In this document: positions 20,320-32,733 of the stretch, in pieces
How positions within the stretch are numbered: the first letter of the stretch is position 1
How the letters are laid out: each line of letters opens with the position of its first letter
From: Anagrus nilaparvatae
Taxonomy: Eukaryota > Arthropoda > Insecta > Hymenoptera > Mymaridae
Length of the DNA: 64,000 bases
Assembly: GCA_022575985.1 (NCBI GenBank)
Contig: JAKSXM010000007.1
Span: forward strand, 58,496,501 to 58,560,500
Direction of reading: 5' to 3'
Made by a program: the position numbers and the translations under genes
Notes under the pieces: model-generated
The model's input: the letters and a program-made list of their open reading frames with translations, nothing else
Databases searched by the model: none
What the model was told of the DNA's origin: nothing

Positions 20320-20547
20320 TTATTTTGAAAATATTAAATATTTTGATACTGTGAAGTCATTTAGTGCTTTGAGGAACTCTGTCCACTTTGCTGAGTTAAA
20401 AGCATTTTTAACATCCAGGTTAACCAAAAGAGTAATTTTACGGGAAAGTTGATCACCCGCTTGGGCCTTGTTTATTGTATCTGTGACTTCCTTTACTGCA
20501 CCAATCGAAGATCGTCCTTGTCCAAATCCATATTTCCCAGTCCCCAA
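20320..20547 (-). pseudogene. Reverse transcriptase fragment of non-LTR retrotransposon
   Basis: A 75-codon open piece. 'YGFGQGRSSIGAV' corresponds to the GFR.GRST block and 'VNLDVKNAFNSAKW' to the LD(V/I)KNAFN block of R1/I/Jockey-type reverse transcriptases. The catalytic YxDD and the rest of the polymerase are absent because the element is cut off near 20300. It is non-functional. Confidence 0.85.
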
Positions 20548-21617
20548 GAGTCGTTACTGACTTCGATGCATAGCTTCCTTCCACAGTAAATCTTAAAGAA
20601 CGTTTAACTTCTTATTAAACTTGCATCAGTATACGGGCTTCTGCACGAGATTCTGCCCTAGTTGCTCTTCTTTGCGTCTTGTGGCTTTATCTATGGAACT
20701 CCGAGATTCCACCAATACAGAGATATATTTTTTCCATTAAACCTTTTTAAAGATATGGAATCGTCACAGATTTTCTTTAACAACGTCATTACATCGGAAA
20801 CCAGTTTTTCTAGATCTTCCTTACATCCTACTCGGCAGCGTATTTCCAGGATTGCCCCTTGTCCTATCGTTAATACTTGTATAAGTCATTCTTTATTATT
20901 AAAATTCCAGTCTCTTGGTTTTGGCCTGTACACCCTACCAGAGTTGCCGCTGTAGCTGAATTTCGAAAAAGATGTTCATGTGATCACTCACCGTAAAGAT
21001 TTTTATTACGTGCCAATTTTTAACTCTTCGGATTCAAAGGACACATCTAGTTTTGTTTTAGTATTGCCTGATCTTCTGAAAATTGTAGTGTCACCCACAT
21101 TTAGCACAATGAGACCCAATCTTTTCATCATTTCAAGGGTCGCCTTCCCTTTTGAGTTAGTAAAGGGCATATCCCAGTAAACACTCTAAGCAGTTTAATT
21201 AAGTTATTACGAGCCTCTCTAGCAAAGTCTTCTATGTCATCCTGCTTTGCATAATAGTTATTTACCAACCCGTTCAGCGTTAGGTAGCATAACTAATGTT
21301 CCTACCCTTAACCCAAACAAATTCCCTACCCCTTCCTGATACTTCTACTGGATTTTCCCCAGGTTTTGCCACCCAAATAGCTGCTAGTTAGAGTTCGTCG
21401 TCGTACCTGGCAGTTGGATTTGGGTTAGCCACTGAGTACTGCTCGTTGATAATCCACAGGTCAGTCTTGATCTCCCTCTGAATTTGGTACAAGAGCTGCT
21501 TTGAGGTCCAAATTCTTTGCATGTTTCCTTAGGCTACCTTAATCATTTTGAAATCACTTTCTTGCATTCTGCGAACTTTCTGGAGCCCTGAAAGTGGCTT
21601 AGTTCTTTGCTTTTCAA

Positions 21618-21860
21618 TTATGCGGCTTTGCAGAGTAAGCATTGTAGCTTAATTATGCCTTCTTCTGCTTTGTGGTTCTCCATCCCACATTTAAAGCATA
21701 GTTTGTTTCGGTTTGGTCTTGTGCATTTACCTGCTACATGTCCATATTCCAAACATTTAAAACACATTATCGGGGTTACCTGTAATCTAACTCTAAAATT
21801 ACCTAGGCCCAGCTGAATGCTACCTTTCTTAGTAAGTTTAAAAGCGGAGTTTTCGTTCAT
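21618..21860 (-). pseudogene. Zinc-knuckle (CCHC) ORF1 fragment of the same retrotransposon
   Basis: An 80-codon open piece with 'LGNFRVRLQVTPIMCFKC', then a complete CX2CX4HX4C knuckle (CFKCLEYGHVAGKC). A second knuckle follows in which the last Cys is replaced by Gly (CFKCGMENHKAEEG). 'LQCLLCKAA' begins a third. This is the nucleic-acid-binding end of the Gag-like ORF1 of R1/I-type elements. The lost Cys fits a decayed copy. Confidence 0.85.
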
Positions 21861-22095
21861 TTCAACCGCGGGTGTCCTTTGTTTCCAAAGGTTAGGTTGG
21901 AATAATCACACTTTGATAGGGCCAGTTTTCTTTAATTCGGCAGTCAAGGCTGCCTTTATTTTCTCTGCCGATTTCCCTTCCATCTGAAGAGTTCATTGTA
22001 GTGTAATGACATGTCTTATTACTACAACATTACTACAACTCCTACTACTACTAATACTATAATACAACTACTTCATTACTAAAACTATTGAAAAC

Positions 22096-22213
22096 AGTGA
22101 TTATTTGAGATTTTGGTTCCAACAGACTTATTTTTTATCAACGATTAGCATTACCCAGAAACAACGACCCCAAGAGGCCCATTTAGATGGACCCAAAATC
22201 TCAAATAATCACT
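22096..22213. mobile_element. Small inverted-repeat element (AGTGATTATTTGAGATTTTGG ends)
   Basis: A 118-bp segment whose first 18-21 bases (agtgattatttgagatttt) recur inverted at its end (aaatctcaaataatcact). The inside has no further structure or coding capacity. It is preceded by a stretch rich in 'actact' and 'acaact' (22015-22075). Confidence 0.65.
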
Positions 22214-24239
22214 AACAGTATTCCACCACAACAAATTTAGAATAAAAATGGTAGTACCATTTCCTAATCATGCTCAATGATGCTCATAAATTTTTTAATA
22301 CCGAATGAAATTGTATAAAAATAAAACATAGTATTATAATCCTGCTAACTATGATAATGTGTGCAAGTCATTACAGAGTAAACTACTTGAAAAATGAAAA
22401 TATTTTTCATAATAAATCAAATTAATTTAAATAATTTTTTTTTAACTAAAATTTATCAAACCCACAACCTTTTTAAAATATAATTTTTGTATCAACATCT
22501 ACTTTAATAAATAAAATCAATAAAACCAAAATATACAACCAAAAATACAAGTTATTGACCCTTAACAAAAAAAAAATTTAAATATATTTAATTACTAAAT
22601 TAAATTTTTGTAAATAGAAAAGGGTAAAAAAAAAGTAAAAGCCTGACTTTAATGATGATAAATAAGGTGTGGTTATTAAATGACAGTATTATAATATAAA
22701 AATTATAAAAGTGATAAAAAGAAAAATTGATTATTAATATTTATTATTATTAAAAAAAAAGTACAAAGAAAATAACATAATAATAATAATAATAAAATTT
22801 ATTTTATCGATAATTCGATAATAACTTTCTTTTTTTTTTATAAAAAAAACTTAACTATATAGATACACTAGACGATATTGTCATTTTATGTTTATATAGT
22901 TATTATTTTTTTTTTTTAGTTATAATGTTCTATCAATATGTGTACATAATAATTATGATATAATTAATTTTTCTTTCTTTGTTTAATTTAGAATGATTGA
23001 AGGATGAATTAATTAATTTTTTTTTTTAATACTATATTTATTTAAGTTTTATAATTAAAAATATATATTTTTTTTTACTTTAATTACTTTTTTTGACTGA
23101 TTATTAATCTTTTTATGAAAGTTGAATGAAATGTTTATGTCAAAAAAAGTTTTTTAATAAAATATTTAAAATATTTAATGAATGAAAAGTTAATTTTAAT
23201 ATTTTGTAGAAATAAAAATAAATGAAAATTATTGTATTATTAAAAATGTATTTACTGAAAGAGCTGTTTGTTTACAACTATTTGGGAGACTTGAAATATT
23301 TCAGACACAGGTTAATTTTATGGAACATTATTGAGTACTGCATTTTCAGGTTGCTCTGCTTGATTTTTTTTAATTTTCAAGTATATAAATTAAACCAATA
23401 GTAAAAGTTTCAGCTTAAATTTTGCTTGAAAAGAAAAGCAATCTGATAATGAATGGTTCTAGAATGATAATAGATTCTGTCCGAAAAAACATGCTTTTTC
23501 TTTTCACCTTACAATATGTTCTCTATTTCATTTTTTTTACTTTTTAGGACTGCTCAAGAAAAAAAAAATTTAAGTATATTTTTGAATGATGACCTGTCAT
23601 TTTAACAGTTTTATTCAATATAACTACTACAAAATTAAATCTCTAGATGAAGTTGGTTCATAATGTTTAAAGTTTTAAGGTGGTAGAGGGTTTGTTGAAA
23701 TTTCAAGCACGTTAGCTTAAAATTTCATATTACTTACTTTTTTTATTAATAAAACTATCTATTTTTCAGTTTTTTACCCTTTGATACGCATCATATTATA
23801 ATTTGACCTTTTCATACATTATTAATATACAACATAAAACATGAATAATTTCATATGACTATGATAAATAGCTATTATTTAAACAAGGGATACAATATTG
23901 GTTTTGAATGTCCAGGTAGTTGTATATGTACTAGCGAGAGCAGACAGCATTTCCGCTGGTCAAATCTCATATTTTACCCCATTATTTAATCATAGTTTTA
24001 CGTATAAAGGACAAAAAAGACAACCGATCCAACCGGTTATAAAATAGTGTTTTTTGCTCTAGATATGTAAATACCATTTACATATATAGTTATACAGAAA
24101 TTAAAAATATAAAGTTTGTTCTATTTTTTTAGTAGTTTAATCAAGAAAAGATTTTTTTTGCATTATTTTCAACATTATTTTGGTATCATTTTGTATCTTG
24201 AATTAAAGACCGTCATTTGAATAATATTACCCTAAGTAT
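22214..24239. other. AT-rich intergenic DNA, no gene seen
   Basis: Mostly low-complexity A/T with (ATT)n/(AAT)n and poly-T runs. Around 23340-23440 are decayed 'ttgcttgaa' motifs like those of the 3446-3618 MITE. No exon or RNA gene was recognised. Confidence 0.4.
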
Positions 24240-24399
24240 CACTTTTAGGTTACTTTGCCTAAAATTGATTTCTTCAAGCAGTTCAAGAACTTTGATTGAA
24301 ATTTCAACCAAAATCGAAAATTTGCTTAAAATTGAAAATTTTTATGGTTTTATTGGTTATTAAGTTTTTGGGCTAAAGATGTAAAAAAATATTTTTTTT

Positions 24400-24610
24400 C
24401 TTTATTAATCTACGCTACGCATCCGGAAAAGACGTTTTTTGTTGCCACTGACGGAGAAAAATAATATACGACCCTTAGCAATAAAAAAAGAATGCCCCAA
24501 TTCGTAGTTTACCAACCTCAGCTTCGCCTTGGAGTATAATTTACGTGCGTTTTGGCGCAATCTTTAATTTTCTCGTCATGTGTCGTAATGTGCTATTTTT
24601 TGAGTGATAT
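24400..24610 (-). repeat. 'ggggcattcttt' hairpin repeat, reverse copy
   Basis: Reverse-oriented member of the family at 36690-36870 and 37005-37140. It has 'acgacccttagcaataaaaa' with 'agaatgccccaattcg' and, further on, 'ctcgtcatgtgtcgtaat'. Decayed forms are also embedded in copies A, B and C (around 1260-1340, 12720-12830 and 18270-18420). Confidence 0.55.
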
Positions 24611-25842
24611 TATAAAAATCAGAAGCTATACGAAAAATGAAAAAATATATACTCTGCTTAAATTTTTAAGCAAAGCAACCTAACCGTATATATATTTTTA
24701 AAATTTTTCCCAAGAATTTTCCATGGACACTAGATAAAAGAACCAGAACCACCCTGTTAAATAAAAGAGGCTAAATCAAATTCTTATAAATGTAAAATAG
24801 GGTCTGGAAAATTGGGTCTGGCTCAGTTATTCAGCCTTAGTAATTAATATCGGCATTATTGAATTAAAGAACCATAAGTAAATATTAAATTTTAAACAAC
24901 ATGCACTAAAAACTTTTTATTTAAGGCAAAAACACATTTTGTTATATTAATTTCAAATTTTCTTCAATTCTATAACCTGAAATAATATTATGCTTAGGGT
25001 CCTTTTATCTATAGCGTCCATGGAATTTTCTAACTGACATGAAAAAACTATTATTTTCTTATTCAACTTCGTTACTTGGCTTTAAAAATCAATATTTTAT
25101 ATTAACTTTTTTAAAATCATAATTAACTCCTAAAACTAAAAAATTTCACAACTATCATACAAGATAAATTATTCCAATTAAAAAAAAAAATGTTTAATTA
25201 GTAATTTTTAAATGTTTCAAAATATACATTTTACTCTATATACTTGATTACACTAATCAATAAATTAAACATGTAAATTATTTATCAAGTATCCTCGACA
25301 ATATTGATTAGTATCTAAATTAAAAAAAAAAAATTCTATATAATTTCAATTTTAATTAAATATTAAATTAAAATAAATACCAAAACGAAGAAAACGTAAA
25401 TTTAAAAATTTAAAACATAAATACAAGTAAATGAAATTTTAAATTAACAAAAGCTATTTAATTAATTTTGTAAATGACAATAATAAATAAATATATTTTA
25501 AATTAAAAGCACAATTTATTATTATTATATTTGTATAAAACATTGTAAGAAAATATAATTAAAATTTATGTTTTTGACCTAGAGCCAAAAAATTTAACAT
25601 AATACAATTTTACTTATATACATACGTACATTATTGGCCAAAAAACAGAATAGTGTCGAAAAGTTATTGTATTATAGAAATGTACCTTATAACTTGTAAA
25701 CATAATAATGCAGAGTGTACAAAGTTTCTTTAAAATTATTTGTTTTTTTGAATCTTACATTGTTTTTCGAAAATTTTATTTTTGTTTACTAGTTTTAGTT
25801 TTTTGTTAATAATGAAAAGATATTTATTGGTTTAATTAAAAA
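24611..25842. other. AT-rich DNA, no gene seen
   Basis: No exon, repeat end or RNA gene was recognised. A short upstream reading frame (25812-25835) precedes the candidate exon at 25843, and the segment immediately before it may be its 5' leader. Confidence 0.35.
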
Positions 25843-25881
25843 ATGAATAATCATCCTGATAAAGATGAATCTTCGTATGAG
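25843..25881 (+). CDS. Candidate alternative first coding exon (13 codons) of a large gene
   Basis: An ATG with an in-frame TAA directly before it (25837-25839) opens MNNHPDKDESSYE. The frame then meets an excellent splice donor, GAG|GTAAGAAT, in phase 0. The phase agrees with the phase-0 acceptor proposed at 47229. The peptide is acidic and hydrophilic, like the exon at 29719. I infer an alternative start exon of the same plus-strand gene. A chance ATG-plus-donor is the main alternative, since 13 codons carry little evidence. Confidence 0.4.
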
Positions 25882-26619
25882 GTAAGAATCTAATTATTAT
25901 TGAAATCTTATTAAGGAATTTTTTTCCTTTTTGATAAAAGCTAAGTTAAATAAGGTTAAAGCTTTTTTTAAGAAAATGAGTTTAGATAATAATAATATTA
26001 TGCTAGTTGTAATTAAAATTTAATTATGCAAACTTTTTATAATAAAAAAAATTATGCTTAACTTATCTTATAATAATTAGTATCGTTTTTTTTTTTTAAT
26101 AATTTGCTTGAGTACACTTTAATTTATTTTAAGAAACAAGGGTCAAATTAAGCTACTTTATAGTGAACGATAAGAGATACAAATCTTTTTATTACGTGAA
26201 TTTTGGCATCTTTTCTTTAATATTGTTAAGTGTAATAAAGGGTGTATGAGAGTATTTATAAATTTTATAATAAGCTTTTGGAATACAGATAAGGTTTTTT
26301 ATAATTTTGGAGAAAAGAAGATTAGGATAAGAGGGAAAACGTCTGAAACAATTATCGCATTTTTTATACAGAATTAGGCTTACAGAGTTTTAGAAGAACA
26401 ATTAGATATTTTTATAATAACAATCCAAACTTAATATCTTTTTTGAGGATTTTTGCATTTCACTCTTTGGTTAAAATATTTATTGAATTTGGAATTTAAA
26501 TGGAATATTTTTATTCCTTATAGAATCTAGTAGCATGTTATAACATTCATTAATTAAAGTATTTAATTTTTTTTTTTTATTAGTTCTATTACTTTTTTAA
26601 AAGCATTTTTTCTTTTGGC
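25882..26619. other. Putative intron sequence
   Basis: AT-rich DNA following the candidate donor at 25882. No other feature was seen. Confidence 0.35.
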
Positions 26620-26790
26620 CCTCCTGGGTATAAGACTCGTGCGTAAATTTTGGCACAGAATTTTCTGCATTTTTTTACGCCTAGGCAGGCAAAAAATATT
26701 TTAAACAAAATGGGCGTAAAAATTTAGATACAAGCGTGAACCGCCGAGCCTTCAAGCTAGGGATCACGCTAGTATCACACTATACTATAG
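26620..26790 (-). repeat. Reverse copy of the 6640-6840 hairpin repeat
   Basis: Reverse-complement relative of 6640-6840. It carries 'gccctcctgggtataagactcgtg', 'ttacgcctaggcaggcaaaa', 'atgggcgtaaaaat' and 'tacaagcgtgaac' in the matching order. It is more decayed than the 6.7-kb copy. Confidence 0.6.
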
Positions 26791-27780
26791 TAAACAATAG
26801 TACCATTGTTTACAAAAAAAATATAATTTTCCTATAATAAAAAATATTGATTTATTTTTAATATTTGTTTTACAAAATGAGCTTGCAAGCTCAATTATAT
26901 AATAATAATATAATAATAGCATAGCACAATTTGCAATTGTAGATAAAAATAAATAATTTAATTTTAAGTGCCTTTGTAGTAAAATCGTGATTTTTTTTAT
27001 AAGCAAATTAGAAGTTTGAATAAAAATTTTCTTGACTAAAAGTGGGTTATATTTATAGGTATGGAAAAAACCAAAAATATATTTGGTTATATTTGTTTTT
27101 TTTTATTTAACTAATAGATTATGATTAGGATATTATAGATGATTACGAATAAAGTTTTGCATTTTAATCTCTATAAAAGAATGTAACCAATGATTTAAAA
27201 ATTAAGGATCATGATTGGAAATTGTGAACAAACAATTTGTCTAAAAATAAAAAATTTTTAACGAAGTTGAAAATTGAAAACCTAGGCTGTCGTTGTGTTA
27301 GAAAATTTATTTTCGTGTTTGCCTGTAACTATTAAAAATCCAACCTATTTACCCAGATATTAACCCAGATAATCTGTGAAAATCAGCATATATAATTTTG
27401 TTTATGTTTCGAATTTGAATTAAATAACATATATTATATGTATATTGCATGAGAGACTCTTGTAACCAACAATGGAATCATTTTAATATACCATGATCAA
27501 ATCTCAGAAAATTTCAGATTTAGAGGTAAATTTCGTAGACCCATGAGGCACTACTTTGAGGCTGTTTAGTTCTGCAAAGTCTCTGATAATTAACAGAGAA
27601 TTAACAAGTTTAGCATTGCAATTAAAATCATCGATGATTATAGCTTGCTACTGTATTTATCGTCGGATAAAAGTAGACTCCTTGAAATATGGAGTTTCAG
27701 ATGGGCAATAAGTGAATGCAAATCCGAATTTCTAGAACAACTTCGCAAAAAATGAAATCAAAAAAGGAGAAATATCTAAA
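26791..27780. other. AT-rich DNA, no gene seen
   Basis: Short frames (for example 26785-27006 minus) are composed of A/T-rich codons with no protein-like pattern. Nothing else was recognised. Confidence 0.35.
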
Positions 27781-27819
27781 TTATTAGACTAATACTTCAG
27801 TCAATTTACAGGGAAGAGG

Positions 27820-28185
27820 GAAAGGGGATCTGTAGGTTTGCTAATCACGAATTTTTCTATGAGAAATTGGGGCTTCACCCTTAAATTTGCAAAAAGGGGT
27901 ATTTTTAATGTATTCGAATTTTAAATGGTTGGTCGCTGATGAAGAATTTCGAGGACTTTTAAATAAAAGTTAATATTTAATCCTTAAATTAGCAAAAAAT
28001 ACCTCTAAAAAAGGGTGTTTTTGCTATTTTCGTATTTTCAGTCTTCAAATTCGGTCATATGGGTTTTTTGAGTCTCAAAATAAAAATTCCTGGAAAAAGT
28101 CCCTCGAATTCATATAGTAGACCAAACCAGGTGGTGACTTGAAAAAAAACAGACAAAACCGTATATTGATTGGAGTATAAGACAA
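27820..28185. repeat. Degenerate member of the 'gtcgctgaacacgaa' repeat family
   Basis: Repeats phrases such as 'gctaatcacgaatttttct', 'gagaaattggggcttcaccc', 'aggggtatttt' and 'gtatattgattggagta', the last resembling the end of the MITE at 12077-12247. Similar phrases occur at 36.3-36.6, 53.8-54.4 and 62.1-62.6 kb. It is an old, diverged dispersed repeat. Confidence 0.5.
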
Positions 28186-29709
28186 AATTTTGAACTTGAG
28201 ATTTTTTTTAAAATATAAAGCTAAGCCCTAAATTTTCTTATATTTAATACTTTAGAATATTGTTAATTATCTAAAAAATAATTCATAATTAAGCATACCA
28301 TTTATGATTTTTTAAATAAATCTTAATATTGCTTTCTAAAAAAAAATACAGAATAAAAATAAATTTATTTATAAATATAAAAAATAACAAATTAATTAAT
28401 AACAGTTTTATAAGTTATAACTATTAATCAATTACAAAACAAGTCTATAGACATAATAACTTTCAATTATCATTTTATTTTAATAACAAACAGTATAGGC
28501 GTGAAAATAAAAAATCAAAAGCTCAAAGCTCAAAAAATCTTTTTGAATATTTTTCAAAAAAAAAATTCTTTCCATTATTTATTTAAACAATTCTTTTTTC
28601 ATATAAAAAATCACCCCTAAACACGTTACTATACTAAAAAAAAGTATATTATAATATAAACGAAGGTCTTTTTAAAAAAAAAACCACACAGAAACATAAT
28701 AAATGAAGTTGATCAATGACTAACGTCCTTGTATTTAGCGTGCTTTGGCTGCTTATATTATAAAAACCCCCCCGCGAAAAAAAAGCTTTTCTTTTTCACT
28801 CTAACACGCATATATATAACAAATTTTAATAAATTCAACAAATGTTTCTACGATATACTACTATAATACACTCTCACTACACTACCTACCCCTAACTCAA
28901 TACACGCAAAGTTTTTCTTTTTTTTTATTTTTATTATTATATTATATATATAGGTGCAGTAGTAGTAAAAAAAAAAATAACTCAAATCTTTAAGAGAGTG
29001 TTTAGTATATATTTTGTGTTTGAAGTCGTCGTCTAACATTTTTTTTTAAACGTTGAAAAATGACTTATACAGTTTTTTATTAATTAATTCAATTATTTTA
29101 TTTAAGTGTAATTATTTTATATATTAAATGTATGTCAGTTGATGTATATTAAATAATTAACTATGTGAAGTGCAAGATCAAATGTTATTTTTTTTTTCAA
29201 ACTTATATATAAAACAAAAAAAAAAAAAAAAAAATTGTGTTAAATATTTTTTATAAGGTTTCCATATTCTTCTGTTTTACCTACATTTTTTTTCTTTAAT
29301 GTTATTTATTAATAAGATAAAATATTATATATAAAAATATGATTTTAAAGTGATAAAGTGTGTTTTTTTTATATCAGTGATTGTTTTTTTGTGTGTTTTT
29401 TTTGTATTAATAATCGAGTGAATTTTTTGGTTAAAGTGTAATTTTAGAAAAAAAAATGATTTTTTTTTTAAATATAATAAAAATTTATACACACGTTTAA
29501 TTATTGACATCTAATTTTATATATATATAAAGAAGACGAGGTCGTTAGACATAAAATATAATAAAATGTATTCTTGGCATAATTTCATATAAAATGAATT
29601 TAAAATTCTTATTATCCCATGTTATTGATAATCGTAAAATTTTAATAAATTAGAATTTATTTATTTGTTTAAAAAAGAAACTAAAAAAAAAAAGCCTGGT
29701 TTGGCTAAA
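28186..29709. other. AT-rich DNA upstream of the 29719 exon
   Basis: Contains poly-A/T runs (for example 29214-29234) and an isolated TATA-like 'tatattataaaaaccccccc' near 28756-28775 that could belong to a promoter for the exon at 29719. That is only a possibility. No exon was seen. Confidence 0.3.
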
Positions 29710-29718
29710 ATGACCTAA
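29710..29718 (+). promoter_or_regulatory. Minimal upstream reading frame (ATG ACC TAA)
   Basis: A two-codon frame ends directly before the ATG at 29719 and is in the same phase, so the reading frame upstream of exon 29719 is closed and its ATG is the first usable start. If the leader is transcribed this way, such a frame could lower initiation at 29719. Confidence 0.4.
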
Positions 29719-30084
29719 ATGAGCGATGACGAAGAAGAATTAAAGCTCATAAGCATAAAAAGCAATAATGAAAAAATACAAATCGAAGAGCATAAAAATG
29801 AAGAATTATCAAATAAAAATATCGATGATAATAATGAGATAATAGAATTTTATGATAAAGAAGAAGAAGAAGAAAATTTCGTTGATGATAATTATTCATC
29901 AAGCGATGATAGCGAAATATGTGAACTGGCACCTAGGATTTGTATGATAAATTCGGGGGTTGGGACCATAGAATTAGATGATAATATAAGTCCCAGCCCC
30001 CATGACATTGTTGTGTTACAAGAAATCGTTGATGATCTTAGCAAAGATCAAGATGATGTTATTAGTAGACCACGTTCTGAAGAG
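29719..30084 (+). CDS. Acidic first coding exon (122 codons) of a large plus-strand gene
   Basis: Open frame from ATG 29719 that meets a donor GAAGAG|GTAAAA at 30085 in phase 0. Beyond it the frame runs only six more codons to a stop. The translated part is strongly acidic (MSDDEEELKLISIK, DKEEEEENFVDDNYSSSDD) and becomes less biased afterwards (ICELAPRICMINSGVGTIEL, SPSPHDIVVLQEIVDDLSKD), ending RPRSEE. That uneven, protein-like composition in A/T-rich DNA argues for a real exon. I do not recognise the protein. The donor phase matches the acceptor at 47229, so the likely transcript removes a 17.1-kb intron. A casein kinase 2-like acidic/serine cluster is visible at about residues 49-66. Confidence 0.55.
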
Positions 30085-30105
30085 GTAAAATTTTTATTTA
30101 TTTAA

Positions 30106-32548
30106 AACCTTGACACTCTAAATAAAAAAATATTTTTAATGGGTTATTATTAATACTTTAATTTATTATGTATACACGTTATTATTAAAATGTATAAGTC
30201 TTTCTTTTTTTAAATACTATTTCAAGGTGATTTTATTTGTTTTTACTTAAATTATTATTATTATTATTGTTTAAATTTTATTTTATTAACGAAATGTAAG
30301 AATTTTTTTTCATTATTTATTTAAATATACTATAACCATTTTAGTGCTATATACAAAATAAAATCATTTCTTGTATTGATTTTTTTTTTTGAATTTTATT
30401 TTTTTTGGTATAGTAAAATTAGTTTTTATCATGCAAAAATATAAATAAATAAATAATTTTTAATTTAATTTACATCAAATTTTATTTTATTTTTCAAGAT
30501 ATTTATTAATTAAAAACTTTTTCTTAACTTCATTATAAAGTTTTGTGTTAAACGTTTCTGTATATTTGTAATGTAGGTAAATGTGTACGTGCGTACACAT
30601 AGGTACGTGTGTGTGTGTTAGTTCTAATAGAATTTATTATATTGTCTTCAAACTATGTGTTGATAATATATGTATTTTGAATTTAAATTTATAGATTTTT
30701 ATTTCCATATATGAATAAATCTGTTAAAAATTAAGATTTAGTTTATATTGGATTTGGTCGTTTGATTATTAGGGGATATTTGTGAATTTTTTTTGGGGGT
30801 TTATTTGAGTTTAGGTATTTTGATGTAACCTATTTGTACTTAAATTTTGAATGAATATTTTGTATTTCAGCTGTATAAATAAATTTTGGTTTTATTGTGC
30901 ATTTGAAGCAAAATTTAAATAGTGCAATTATTGAAATAATAACAAAATTTTATTTTAAATAAATTATCTACGTTTATTTTAGAATTTTTTGCAATATTTA
31001 TAAACCATATTGAAATATAGCTTACTTTAAATATTATAGAGGCTGTTAATTAAAAATTTTGATATCTTATTAAAAAAAAAGCACGAAACACACTAAAATT
31101 AGTAAAAGTCATCCCCTAGAAAAGTTTTTTTGTGATAATTTTTTAATTTTCATAAACCATTTCAAGTTTTGACTTACTGTAAATTTATGAGGCACTGAAT
31201 ACTAATTTTGGGATGCAGCTCACTAAAATTTTTCCGACTACTTTTAAATTAACAAAAATACTAACTTTTGAATACTAACTTGATTTTGTAATTTTTAATA
31301 ATCTTGGAAAGTCTCGACCTTCCCTACGTTTTTTGTGTCATATGCAGTAGGCTAAATTTTGCTATGATTTGTGGATATTATAAAAACACTTGTAAAAAAA
31401 GGGATGTTTTATGTTAATTTAATGTTATTCCTCAAATTTTCCACGAGCAAAACTATTTTTGACCTTTCCTCTATTTGCTTTTAATTTCCTCCATGATTTG
31501 CCATTTTTTAATGACTAATGATATGCGGTTAAAAAGTAAGTCTTTTCCGGCCACTCACCCGTCAGGAATACAATAAAATAAATTTGATTTAAAAACAAAA
31601 AATCAAAAAAAAATTTTTTTTTTAATTTTAAATAGATTTGTCCATATATTATAAATTTCTATAATTATATACACTATAAAATACTTCAACTTCTATATTG
31701 ACTTTGAAAATTTTATTTTTAGGTTATGAATTAATTGTATATTGTTTTAACTTTTTCTATTTTTAACAAAAATGGGTATTATTTTAATTATAAATGATTC
31801 TTCATATTTATCGAATGGTCTAATTTATTTGTTTACAAACTTTCTGGGGTATGGTGGCCAAACACTAAAATTGATTAAGTTGTTTCTCGAAAATTTATTT
31901 CGTTTTACTAAATAACTATATTTTTGGGGTCCATGATTGACACTTCTGATTGAGCTTAAAAATCTCGTAAATATTATAAGTTAATCCTCAAACCTTGAAA
32001 AATTTTTTTCGTTTCCTTAAGTTTTAACCAAATTAATAAAGAAAGTAATTTTTAGCTATCGATGAATATACCCTACGAATAGTTCTCTTAAAACTTTATT
32101 ATGGTATTACTACTGCATTAAAATCAAATATTATTACATATAAATGTAAATTTGAACAAAAAAAAAAGTAAAATAAATTACCATATTTATAGATAAATTA
32201 CAATATTTCATTTTTCAAATATTTTCTTTAAATATACTTTTTTATTTATTTAAAAAAATTTTTTATAATAAAAAAGATTGGCAGTTGCATATTTTATAAA
32301 AAAAATTATTATTAAAATATTCAAAAAGATTTTTTAACAAACTAAAAAACTAAAAGAACATAAAAAAAATATATGAAATATATCAATAAATAAACAAAAC
32401 TAAAAATTTATTCAAACTTATGCTTGCTCTGTCAGATATATTTATAAAAAAAATTTTCTTTCAACACACGTAACTTCTAAAAATATTTTATATATTTGAA
32501 AGTTTTGAAAGTTTTTCATAATATTTATGTATATTATAGGCAATATTA
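30106..32548. other. AT-rich intronic DNA, nothing recognised
   Basis: Low-complexity A/T with a small GT/AC-rich patch at 30580-30620. No repeat ends, exon or RNA gene was seen. Confidence 0.35.
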
Positions 32549-32733
32549 TTAGTAGGGGTGTGCGGTTACAAGAATTTAAATCCAAATTTTGGGCTTTTCT
32601 TAAATTGGATAAGGTTTGATCAAGTTTCAAACCCTGCTAACACACAAAATTTTTTCGAAAAAAGACTACAGATACAGAACGAATCAAAAATTTCCCTGGA
32701 TAAAATTTTTTTTGAGTAACCACACGCCGCTAA
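32549..32733. mobile_element. MITE with AGGGGTGTGCGGTTAC ends
   Basis: Inverted ends 'ttagtaggggtgtgcggtta' and 'gtaaccacacgccgctaa' with a few mismatches enclose about 145 bp. The outer TTA on both sides could be a target duplication. It is non-coding. The minus frame overlapping it (32442-32630) is by chance. Confidence 0.65.

Larger units (their letters stand above)
20300..21995 (-). mobile_element. R1/I-type non-LTR retrotransposon relic
   Basis: On the minus strand the order is: ORF1 zinc-knuckle region (21860-21618), endonuclease (about 21560-20980), endonuclease-RT linker (about 20950-20660), start of reverse transcriptase (20547-20320). The endonuclease shows 'QYSVANPNPTARYDDEL' with 'LAAIWV', and near its end 'VSDHMNIFF', matching the conserved SDH block. 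The linker shows 'SLYWWNLGVP', like the YWW motif before the RT domain of R1-clade elements. Many stops and frameshifts break it. Both the 5' part of ORF1 and everything after the first RT blocks are missing. No poly(A) tail or target duplication was seen. Confidence 0.8.

Noticed and set aside
20662..21180. Plus-strand frames of 97 and 66 codons
   Set aside because: They are antisense to the endonuclease and linker of the minus-strand retrotransposon relic.
28740..28830. TATA-box promoter for exon 29719
   Set aside because: A TATA-like string in such AT-rich DNA is expected by chance, and no initiator at a suitable distance was convincing.
28848..29039. 63-codon minus-strand frame starting MLDDDFKHK
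   Set aside because: It soon becomes Phe/Tyr/Lys runs of low complexity, with no donor signal.
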